NCBI GenBank assembly: GCA_910583925.1
Contig: CAJTZJ010000004.1
Span: forward strand, 5,001 to 69,000
Direction: 5' to 3'
Source: an uncultured Eubacterium sp.
GTDB lineage: Bacteria; Bacillota; Clostridia; Oscillospirales; Acutalibacteraceae
Length of the DNA stretch: 64,000 bases
Shown here one piece after another: positions 8,834 through 15,355 of the stretch. Both the position numbers and the translations under genes were made by a program. A model generated the notes under the pieces. That model saw only the letters and a program-made list of their open reading frames with translations. It did not search any database and was not told the DNA's origin. Numbering within the stretch: position 1 is the stretch's first letter; every line of letters begins with the position of its first letter.

Positions 8834-8907
8834 TCTTGTGCACCTCCTTCTGGTCTTTTGGCCCGAAACCCCGTTCCGAGCAAGGATTGCTACTATTTCA
8901 CAGTAGC
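8834..8907 (-). promoter_or_regulatory. rpsF leader with two hairpins (candidate S6:S18 autoregulatory leader)
   Basis: The approximately 74-nt untranslated region can fold (minus strand) into GCTACT/AGTAGC and into a 9-bp stem GCTCGGAAC/GTTTCGGGC with a GGG loop, ending just before the ribosome site. S6:S18-binding leaders are known upstream of rpsF in many bacteria. I could not confirm the conserved CCG bulge, so the assignment is tentative. Confidence 0.45.
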
Positions 8908-8913
8908 CTATAT

Positions 8914-8942
8914 ATTATAACAGAGGAAATAAAGTGTGTCAA
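8914..8942 (-). promoter_or_regulatory. rpsF operon promoter
   Basis: Minus-strand TTGACA (8937-8942), 17-nt spacer, TATAAT (8914-8919): a consensus sigma-A promoter about 80 nt upstream of rpsF. Confidence 0.9.
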
Positions 8943-9004
8943 GAAAATATTTTAACATTATATATTCGGTACGATGTGGTAATCGTGCCTTACAGAATTC
9001 AATT

Positions 9005-9175
9005 TCAATCCGTTTTATAGAGAATTTTTCCGTGTTCTTGTTCGTGCTGTTCAATAGTATCTTTAATTAGCATAAGAATTTCGCTGTTTGCACTTCTGCC
9101 CTTATGATTCGCAATATAATGAAGCTTATCAAGCGATTCTTTATCAATACGAATAGATAAATTTTCAGCAGCCAT
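9005..9175 (-). CDS. Small ribbon-helix-helix (Arc/CopG-like) DNA-binding protein
   Basis: A 56-aa reading frame starting MAAENLSIRIDKESLDKL. The N-terminal strand LSIRI followed by two helices (IDKESLDKLHYIAN, then SANSEILMLIKDTIEQH) is the Arc/CopG ribbon-helix-helix pattern. GGAGGT lies seven bases before the ATG and a consensus promoter sits upstream, which support it as real despite its size. It is divergent from the XRE gene at 9311 and shares its control region. The pair could be an autoregulated switch, or the antitoxin half of a decayed toxin-antitoxin locus; no toxin-like frame follows it. Confidence 0.8.
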   Translation of the reverse strand: MAAENLSIRIDKESLDKLHYIANHKGRSANSEILMLIKDTIEQHEQEHGKILYKTD

Positions 9176-9221
9176 AGTTTACCTCCAAATATAGATGACA
9201 AATTCTCTGTCCTTTAATTAT

Positions 9222-9284
9222 TAACTATAAACACATTATAGATAATTTTTAACTATTTGTCAATAGTTAATTTTTAACTATGAT
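9222..9284. promoter_or_regulatory. Overlapping divergent promoters with a shared palindromic operator
   Basis: Minus promoter: TTGACA (complement of 9258-9263), 17 nt, TATAAT (complement of 9235-9240), driving the ribbon-helix-helix gene. Plus promoter: TTGTCA (9257-9262), 16 nt, TATGAT (9279-9284), driving the XRE gene. The palindrome TAACTAT-TTGTCA-ATAGTTA (9250-9269, approximately) is centred on both -35 boxes, and further TAACTAT half-sites lie at 9222-9228 and 9275-9281. The two RNA polymerases cannot bind at once, so this is built as a mutually exclusive switch. Confidence 0.8.
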
Positions 9285-9310
9285 AAAATGTTTTTATAGG
9301 AGTTGATTAA

Positions 9311-9535
9311 ATGGATACAGCACAAATCAGAATAAAAGAATTACGACAAGATAATGATTTAAGACAACAGGATGTTGCAGAAAAATGTAACATCACTCAA
9401 CGAAAAGTATCTTTTATTGAAAAAGGAGTAACAGAACCCAATTTAGAAGATTTAAGGCAGATTTGCTTACTATTTAATGTATCAGCAGATTATATCTTAG
9501 GTTTACCCGATAATTTAAGCTATCCTAAACGCTGA
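9311..9535 (+). CDS. XRE-family transcriptional regulator (helix-turn-helix)
   Basis: A 74-aa Cro/CI-type protein consisting of essentially one HTH_3 domain (residues 6-62: IKELRQDNDLRQQDVAEKCN, then ITQRKVSFIEKG) and a tail ADYILGLPDNLSYPKR. The tail is nearly the same in the XRE gene at 32471 (ADYILGLPENLEFPKR), so the two are paralogues. It is divergent from the ribbon-helix-helix gene and probably represses itself through the palindrome over both -35 boxes. A sigma-A promoter and ribosome site (AGGAGT) precede it. Confidence 0.88.
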   Translation: MDTAQIRIKELRQDNDLRQQDVAEKCNITQRKVSFIEKGVTEPNLEDLRQICLLFNVSADYILGLPDNLSYPKR

Positions 9536-9560
9536 TTCAACGATTGTTAAAATACAAAAC

Positions 9561-9579
9561 GGGCGGGTAATACCCGCCC
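9561..9579. repeat. REP-like GC-rich palindrome
   Basis: GGGCGGGT-AAT-ACCCGCCC followed by CCTACAA. It resembles the dispersed, short GC-rich palindromes ('GGGCGGG...CCCGCCCCTAC') often seen between genes in Clostridia. It has no T-run, so it is not an ordinary terminator; its base composition stands out from the A/T-rich surroundings. Confidence 0.6.
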
Positions 9580-9613
9580 CTACAATAGATATTGCGTTTT
9601 AAAATATTTGCAG

Positions 9614-9641
9614 GGAGCGATGTGGGCATCGCTCCGTTTTT
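9614..9641. terminator. Terminator between XRE and methyltransferase genes
   Basis: GGAGCGATG (9614-9622) pairs with CATCGCTCC (9627-9635), followed by GTTTTTATT on plus. It ends the XRE transcript and may also serve the convergent methyltransferase gene. Confidence 0.85.
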
Positions 9642-9642
9642 A

Positions 9643-10413
9643 TTATTTTACCGCAGTAAAGAATAATCTTGGAAAGCGGAAAATGATTTCGCCGTTTTTC
9701 TGAACAGGAAACTGCTTTTCAATTTCATCAAGAATATCTTTTTCAAATAACACACTTTCATCATCGTTTAACTTATCAAAATATGGTTTCAATCCCGTTG
9801 AAGAATACCATTCCAAAATGCTTCTGTGTGTTGGCATACGATGACAATATATCGTTTTCCATATCTTAAAATCATTTGAAAGATCAGACAGAATATCAAA
9901 ATACTCATAATCAGACAATGTGTAAAACACTCTTGAACCATACAATTTTTCTTTCCACTTTGATGCACCCGTTACATTCTTTATAACCCTATGCATATCC
10001 TGCTCGACAGTTATCGGCACCTGAACTGCAAGAACACCATTCGGATTAAGAGCATTCATCATATCAGCCAAAAGCTTTTTATGATTCGGCACCCACTGAA
10101 TACAAGCATTTGAAAAAACAATATCAAATTTATCTTCAAGCTTTTCAAAATCTTTTGAGGCATCAAAGGAAATAAATTCCATATCCGGGTTTTCTTTTCT
10201 TGCTTTTTCAATCATATTCGGTGAAAAATCCGCACCGATAATTTCTGCCTCAGGATATTTATTTTTTAAAGCCCGTGTGCTGTTTCCCGGACCGCAGCCG
10301 ATATCAATAATGCGCTTGGGAGTTTCAAGCTTAATCGTATTAACCAAATCTGTTGACGGCTGCGTTCGTTCCTTTTTGAATTTTAAATATTGTTCTGAAT
10401 TCCAATCACTCAT
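9643..10413 (-). CDS. SAM-dependent methyltransferase, trans-aconitate 2-methyltransferase-like
   Basis: A class I methyltransferase of 256 aa. Motif I is IIDIGCGPGNSTRAL (about residues 33-47), motif II-like GADFSPNMIEKARK, then FSNACIQWVPNHKKLL, which is typical of the Tam/trans-aconitate methyltransferase group. The start at 10413 is chosen because GGAGG lies nine bases upstream; four extra residues would need a start inside that ribosome site. Monocistronic, with terminators on both sides. Substrate specificity to trans-aconitate is a family-level guess. Confidence 0.85.
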   Translation of the reverse strand: MSDWNSEQYLKFKKERTQPSTDLVNTIKLETPKRIIDIGCGPGNSTRALKNKYPEAEIIGADFSPNMIEKARKENPDMEFISFDASKDFEKLEDKFDIVFSNACIQWVPNHKKLLADMMNALNPNGVLAVQVPITVEQDMHRVIKNVTGASKWKEKLYGSRVFYTLSDYEYFDILSDLSNDFKIWKTIYCHRMPTHRSILEWYSSTGLKPYFDKLNDDESVLFEKDILDEIEKQFPVQKNGEIIFRFPRLFFTAVK

Positions 10414-10439
10414 AGTTACCTCCATTTATTTATAAAAAA

Positions 10440-10460
10440 GCCGTGCAGAAACAGCACGGC
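10440..10460 (-). terminator. Terminator of the zinc-ribbon membrane protein gene
   Basis: GCCGTGC (10440-10446) pairs with GCACGGC (10454-10460), followed by a T-run on the minus strand (complement of 10434-10439). Confidence 0.88.
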
Positions 10461-10479
10461 AAAAGCTTTTTTAACTTAA

Positions 10480-11100
10480 TCAGAAGCTCTGAATGTTTGT
10501 TGTATCAACAGGCTCTTCAAGCAGGAATTTATTATATTCCTTGCCTAATTTATTAAAGGTTGATACTGCCGAAACTCCGGCAATAATCAGCCACCAGCCT
10601 GACGGAGCGCCAAACTCAATAACAGAGAAAACACATTCAATGATACTGAAAATAAGCAAAAGAATTGCACATACTTTGCTGTTTCCGAGATGCATTCCAA
10701 GAGTTAATCCAAGATAAATCGCTACATCTATAAGCATAAGAGGATTTTTAAGAATAGCAAAGGAAGCAATAGCTGAAATACCAACACAAACATAACACAC
10801 GATAGCGGCAGATTTGATATTCTTTTTCAGATTTGCAGGCGCATACTTTGCTATGTATTCCTTTTTCGTTACAGACTTTCTGTCAACTACCGTATTCGCA
10901 GTAACATTCGCAGGATTTCCCCAACCGGCTGACGACGGCTGTTGCGGCATTGCTTCATAGTTGTTTCCGACCTGAGCTGCTGCAGTTGCATCGGGAGCAG
11001 CCGTTTCTGCAACTGTTTCCTGAACAGCTATTGATTCTCCGCAAAACGGACAATTTACACTTTCATTAACAATTTCTTTTTCACATTTCGGACAAAACAT
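10480..11100 (-). CDS. Zinc-ribbon membrane protein
   Basis: A 206-aa protein with an N-terminal zinc ribbon (Cys3, Cys6, Cys17, Cys20 in MFCPKCEKEI...NCPFCGES), an Ala/Pro/Gln linker, and a C-terminal block of about four membrane segments (residues about 98-195). Proteins of this layout are common and uncharacterised in Clostridia. The ribbon is cytoplasmic by the usual topology. It appears to be a single-gene unit. The function is unknown; the domain layout alone suggests membrane-linked sensing or scaffolding. Confidence 0.8.
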   Translation of the reverse strand: MFCPKCEKEIVNESVNCPFCGESIAVQETVAETAAPDATAAAQVGNNYEAMPQQPSSAGWGNPANVTANTVVDRKSVTKKEYIAKYAPANLKKNIKSAAIVCYVCVGISAIASFAILKNPLMLIDVAIYLGLTLGMHLGNSKVCAILLLIFSIIECVFSVIEFGAPSGWWLIIAGVSAVSTFNKLGKEYNKFLLEEPVDTTNIQSF

Positions 11101-11198
11101 TATTCATTCTCCTTTAAATAATTTAATATATGAATCCCTCCGAGTGCAGCAAGCTGTACCCACCTCCTTTTAATAAGGGAGGTATACAGGATTACGGA

Positions 11199-12269
11199 TT
11201 ATAATAATGACACGACAAGATTTCCCATTTCAGCAGTTGTTGCTTTCTCAAAGCCTTCTTCATAAATATCCGGAGTTCTTGCCTTTGTAAGTGCTTCATC
11301 AACCGCCCTTTCAATTGCATCTGCCGCCTCAGCTTCGCCGAAGCTGTAACGGAGCATCATTGCACCCGAGAGGATTGTTGCAAGCGGATTTGCCTTCTGC
11401 TGGCCTGCAATATCAGGGGCAGAGCCGTGAATCGGCTCATACAGACCGAAAGTACCCTCCGCAAGAGAAGCAGAAGCAAGCATTCCGATTGAACCGCTTA
11501 TCATTGAAGCTTCATCAGATAAAATATCGCCGAAGATATTAGAGGTTACAATTGTATCAAACTGACCGGGATTGCGAACAAGCTGCATTGCGCAGTTATC
11601 TACATACATGTAGGAAACCTCAACCTCTGGATAATCAGCCTTTGTTTCCTCCATAACCTTTCTCCATAATCTTGAAGAATCAAGAACATTCGCCTTATCA
11701 ACACAGGTTAATCTTTTTGAGCGCTTCATAGCATATTCAAAGCCTGCTTTAACGATTCTTTTAATTTCCGGAACCGTGTAACGCTCTGTATCATACGCAC
11801 CTACAATTCCGTTTTCTTCATAAGTTCCTCTATCGCCGAAATAGATTCCGCCCGTAAGCTCACGGACAATCAGAATATCAAGCCCGTTTCCGATAATCTC
11901 TTCCTTAATAGGAGAAGCACTTTTAAGCGGAGCAAAAATTTTAGCAGGGCGGAGATTTGCAAAAAGACCAAGTGCTTCACGGATTGCAAGAAGCCCTTTT
12001 TCAGGGCGGTTATTACCCGGCTGATTATCCCACTTAGGACCGCCTACCGCTCCAAGAAGAACGGCATCCGACGCCTTGCAGGCAATTTCGGTTTCCTTCG
12101 GAAAGGGAACACCTGCCGCATCAATCGCACAGCCGCCGAGAAGCTGATAATCATAATCTATTTTAAAATTAAATTTTTTGCCTGCCGCATCAAGCACTTT
12201 AATACATTCATCAACGATTTCAGGACCGATTCCATCGCCCTTTAACACGGTTACTTTATAATTATTCAT
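11199..12269 (-). CDS. leuB: 3-isopropylmalate dehydrogenase
   Basis: LeuB oxidises and decarboxylates 3-isopropylmalate in leucine synthesis. The protein (356 aa) shows LKGDGIGPEIVDE at the N-terminus, the RPEKGLLAIREALGLFANLRPAK stretch typical of LeuB, the VRELTGGIYFGDRG substrate motif and the NAD site GLYEPIHGSAPDIAG. It follows leuA by about 75 nt, so the T-box ahead of leuA probably controls both. leuC and leuD are not in the window. Confidence 0.96.
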   Translation of the reverse strand: MNNYKVTVLKGDGIGPEIVDECIKVLDAAGKKFNFKIDYDYQLLGGCAIDAAGVPFPKETEIACKASDAVLLGAVGGPKWDNQPGNNRPEKGLLAIREALGLFANLRPAKIFAPLKSASPIKEEIIGNGLDILIVRELTGGIYFGDRGTYEENGIVGAYDTERYTVPEIKRIVKAGFEYAMKRSKRLTCVDKANVLDSSRLWRKVMEETKADYPEVEVSYMYVDNCAMQLVRNPGQFDTIVTSNIFGDILSDEASMISGSIGMLASASLAEGTFGLYEPIHGSAPDIAGQQKANPLATILSGAMMLRYSFGEAEAADAIERAVDEALTKARTPDIYEEGFEKATTAEMGNLVVSLL

Positions 12270-12343
12270 AATGTTCCTCCATTATTATTGATTATCATGG
12301 TTCAGACCAATAAGGCACCGACTTACAATGAGCAAATCAGTTC

Positions 12344-14077
12344 TTACTTTTCAAAAATACCGGGCATTGTATCATCACGAACGCAATCTTCCTGATCTCT
12401 GTTTACAGCACAGATAATACCCTTTAATGAAGCATAGCCGATATTATGGCTTACACCGATTCCGAATATATCCTTACTTTCAGGATTTTTAAGATGAATA
12501 TAGGATATCGCCTTTGAATCAGAGCCGACTGCGATAGCATGCTCGCTGTAATCAACAAACTGATAGCCCTTGATTCCCACCTCGCCGATTGCATTAAAGA
12601 ACGCTTCAATAGGACCGCTGCCTGTGCCCTCAATTTTTACAAGGCTTCCGTCTTTAACTTTGATTGTGCCTTCAAAATGAACACGGGTCAGATATTCGTT
12701 TTCTTCTTTTTCCTCATAGGTTTTATGATTTACAATTCTGTAAGGACCAACAACATTTCTGTATTCCTTCTGAAACAAATCGAATACCTCGGAACTTAAA
12801 AGCTCTTTGCCCTTTTCATCACAGGCATGCTTAACAATTGCTCCAAACTCCGTGTGCATAGCCTTCGGCATATTAATACCGTAATCCGTTGCAAGAATAA
12901 AGGCTGCTCCGCCCTTACCGCTCTGAGAATTTATACGGATAATCGGCTCATATTCTCTTCCGACATCGGCAGGATCAATCGGAAGATAAGGAACCTCCCA
13001 ATAGCCGGTATCATAATCACGCATATACTGTTTTCCCTTATTAATAGCATCCTGGTGCGAGCCTGAAAACGCAGTAAACACAAGCTCGCCTGCATAAGGA
13101 TGGCGGGGATCCACTTTCATCTTTGTTGTGCGTTCATAAACCTCTTTGATTTTATTTATATCGTGGAAATCAAGCTCGGGATCCACGCCCTGTGTCCACA
13201 TATTAAGTGCAACCGTAATAATATCAACATTACCTGTACGCTCTCCGTTTCCGAAAAGTGTACCCTCAACTCGGTCTGCACCTGCTAAAAGAGCAAGATC
13301 TGTTGCGGCAACACCCTCGCCTCTGTCATTATGAGGATGAAGAGAAATAATAGCACTTTCCCTGTTTTTAAGATGGCGGCAGAAATATTCAATCTGATCC
13401 GCATATCCGTTCGGAGAGGAACCCTCAACCGTTGACGGAAGATTAAGGATAATCGGATTTTCAGGTGTTGGCTGCATAACTGCCATAACCTCTTCACAGA
13501 TTTTAACTGCATTATCAATCTCTGTTCCCGTAAAGGATTCAGGGGAATATTCATATCTGATATTCATATCCGGGTTTTCCGCAAGCTCCTTATCAGTAAG
13601 CTCCTTAATAAGCTTAGCCCCATTCACTGCAATATCAATAACACCCTGCATATCCGTTTTAAAAACAACCTTACGCTGAAGGGTTGAGGTTGAATTATAG
13701 AAATGGACAATAACATTTTTCGCACCCTTGATTGCCTCAAAGGTTTTCTTGATAAGATGCTCACGAGCCTGAACAAGTACCTGAATTGTTACATCATCAG
13801 GAATATAGCCGCCATCTATAAGCGTTCTTAAAATCTCATATTCCGTTTCGGAGGCAGACGGAAAGCCAACCTCTATTTCCTTGACACCGATTTCAACAAG
13901 GGTATTGAAAAGCTCAAGCTTTTCCTGCAGATTCATTGGATCTACAAGAGCCTGATTACCATCTCTCATATCAACCGAGCACCATATCGGCGCCTTTGTA
14001 ATTACCTTATCCGGCCATGTCCTGTCCGGAATGCTGATTGGTTTAAACGGAATGTATTTTTTGTAGCCGTCTAACAT
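12344..14077 (-). CDS. leuA: 2-isopropylmalate synthase (LeuA type 2)
   Basis: LeuA condenses 2-ketoisovalerate with acetyl-CoA, the committed step to leucine. The 577-aa protein has the DRE-TIM barrel (WCSVDMRDGNQALVDPM carries the catalytic Arg-Asp pair; SLHPHNDRG carries the metal His residues) and a C-terminal regulatory dimer domain (KIEGTGSGPIEAFFNAI). The start YKKYIPFKPISIPDRTWP and length match the type-2 branch, distinct from the common bacterial type 1. I place the start at 14077, with AAAGGAG upstream; frames extending beyond this run into the T-box terminator. First gene of leuA-leuB. Confidence 0.96.
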   Translation of the reverse strand: MLDGYKKYIPFKPISIPDRTWPDKVITKAPIWCSVDMRDGNQALVDPMNLQEKLELFNTLVEIGVKEIEVGFPSASETEYEILRTLIDGGYIPDDVTIQVLVQAREHLIKKTFEAIKGAKNVIVHFYNSTSTLQRKVVFKTDMQGVIDIAVNGAKLIKELTDKELAENPDMNIRYEYSPESFTGTEIDNAVKICEEVMAVMQPTPENPIILNLPSTVEGSSPNGYADQIEYFCRHLKNRESAIISLHPHNDRGEGVAATDLALLAGADRVEGTLFGNGERTGNVDIITVALNMWTQGVDPELDFHDINKIKEVYERTTKMKVDPRHPYAGELVFTAFSGSHQDAINKGKQYMRDYDTGYWEVPYLPIDPADVGREYEPIIRINSQSGKGGAAFILATDYGINMPKAMHTEFGAIVKHACDEKGKELLSSEVFDLFQKEYRNVVGPYRIVNHKTYEEKEENEYLTRVHFEGTIKVKDGSLVKIEGTGSGPIEAFFNAIGEVGIKGYQFVDYSEHAIAVGSDSKAISYIHLKNPESKDIFGIGVSHNIGYASLKGIICAVNRDQEDCVRDDTMPGIFEK

Positions 14078-14117
14078 AATAAAATCTCCTTTCAATTGGG
14101 GGGAGTATACAAAAAAT

Positions 14118-14340
14118 ACGCCCCTATGCAGTATAGGGGCGTAGAAAATTCTACACGGTACCACCCTATTTCAGCAGGAACACCTGCCCTTTAGCATCAT
14201 ACAATGCCTTAACCTTTAACGCAGTTATGCGTCTGTTCCTATTGCGAAAGCTTTTCAGAACAGCAACTCCACAGAGAGCTATACATTATAAATTCCGTAT
14301 CGGCTTACACCAAACGCCGACTCTCTGAAACTGAAAGTTA
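14118..14340 (-). promoter_or_regulatory. T-box leader controlling leuA-leuB
   Basis: The minus strand contains the diagnostic T-box sequence AGGGTGGTACCGTG (14154-14167), followed by a strong terminator stem of 11 bp (14118-14128 with 14133-14143) and a T-run. Stem I is closed by CAGAGAG/CTCTCTG with an apical TCGGC/GCCGA helix, giving a rather short Stem I. The specifier loop includes a UUA triplet that could read tRNA-Leu, but I could not fix the specifier by eye. Uncharged tRNA-Leu would favour read-through into leuA. Confidence 0.9.
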
Positions 14341-14393
14341 TAATCTTTTTCTGCTTCTTTGTCTTTTATGGGTACTATTTAATTAGCAAATTC

Positions 14394-14422
14394 ATTATAT
14401 TCCATTAAGCTCAAATTGTCAA
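14394..14422 (-). promoter_or_regulatory. leuA operon promoter
   Basis: Minus-strand TTGACA (14417-14422), 17-nt spacer, TATAAT (14394-14399): an exact consensus promoter at the start of the T-box leader. Confidence 0.92.
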
Positions 14423-14444
14423 GCATTAAAATCAGCAACAAAAA

Positions 14445-14476
14445 ACCTGCCTGATATCAAAAACGATCAGACAGGT
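14445..14476 (-). terminator. Terminator of the phosphoribosyltransferase gene
   Basis: ACCTG-C-CTGAT pairs with ATCAG-A-CAGGT (one internal mismatch), with a T-rich tail on the minus strand. It lies 34 nt past the stop. Confidence 0.85.
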
Positions 14477-14509
14477 TTTAACCCCTTCAAATTTAAATCA
14501 AGCAATCTA

Positions 14510-15151
14510 TTACAGCTTTGAATAGCCATATCCGTTTGCGATTGCATCAACAGGCTTTCCCTGCTGGCAAAGCGGACAGCTATGTGCATCATAAATTTCA
14601 TAGCCCGGCAGATCATCAGCAGTAAAGATAGAATTTACCTCAATTCCATCAATACTTTTTACAGCACTGAAAGCAGATGTAATACCAACAACATTTCCAC
14701 CGTAATAGCCGATGCTTTCAATTGCCCGGTCTACGGTTTTACCGCTTGTAATACAGGAAATAAGGATAACAACCTTTTTATCTCTTACCATTCTCTGAAG
14801 ATTATCACGGAAAATCATATTTCCCTGCGCATCATATTCAGGACCGATAACATATATATTTGAATTCGGATTAGGCGACATCATATTCGGCCTTGCAAGC
14901 TCATGAGCAAGATAAGCGCCAAGCGCCTGCGTTTCATAAAGGCAAAGAACCGTATCAACCTCTATGCCCCTTGTATTATAATATTCAGCCATAAGCATAG
15001 CTGCATCTGTTGAAACAGTATGATTATGCTTTATATCGGAAGTACCGACATAATAATTGATATGCGTATTCGCCGTTACATAATGGCCATGGGTAACTCT
15101 GATAAAAACTCTTTCATCCCTTGGAGATGTAATTCTGATAACATTGTCCAT
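14510..15151 (-). CDS. Orotate phosphoribosyltransferase-like protein
   Basis: A 213-aa type I phosphoribosyltransferase. The PRPP-binding loop reads KVVILISCITSGKTVDRAI, where the usual two acidic residues before the Thr-Ser/Thr-Gly turn are replaced by Ser-Cys, an unusual change. The C-terminus ends in a CPLC pair (YDAHSCPLCQQG), which could bind metal. Proteins of this kind are often annotated as orotate phosphoribosyltransferase, but no pyr genes are adjacent. I therefore prefer a family-level call. Start at 15151 follows AAGGGTG; a GTG nine bases upstream overlaps that site. Confidence 0.75.
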   Translation of the reverse strand: MDNVIRITSPRDERVFIRVTHGHYVTANTHINYYVGTSDIKHNHTVSTDAAMLMAEYYNTRGIEVDTVLCLYETQALGAYLAHELARPNMMSPNPNSNIYVIGPEYDAQGNMIFRDNLQRMVRDKKVVILISCITSGKTVDRAIESIGYYGGNVVGITSAFSAVKSIDGIEVNSIFTADDLPGYEIYDAHSCPLCQQGKPVDAIANGYGYSKL

Positions 15152-15310
15152 TTCTATCACCCTTTTCTTTTTGTTACTACATTTTACATCAATCGAACGC
15201 GTATTTCAATCATCCGCCGTGTAGAAAAGTTGGCGTTTATTTTGGTTATAATACACAAAAAGAAGAATTATAACATTGAAATATTCACCAATATGTTCAT
15301 TGAATACAAA

Positions 15311-15337
15311 AAGGAGCAGTTTTCACACCGCTCCCTT
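15311..15337 (-). terminator. Terminator of the secreted repeat protein gene
   Basis: GGAGC (15313-15317) pairs with GCTCC (15330-15334), flanked by A and T runs, just after the stop of the gene at 15356. The stem is short but well placed. Confidence 0.7.
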
Positions 15338-15355
15338 TAACAGCCATACGCTTAT

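Noticed and set aside
9005..9535. Classical toxin-antitoxin locus
   Set aside because: Both members look like DNA-binding proteins and no toxin-like frame (RelE, PIN, MazF, HicA) adjoins either; a two-regulator switch fits better.
14181..14380. Possible additional gene between leuA and the phosphoribosyltransferase
   Set aside because: The stretch is fully explained by the T-box leader and promoter.
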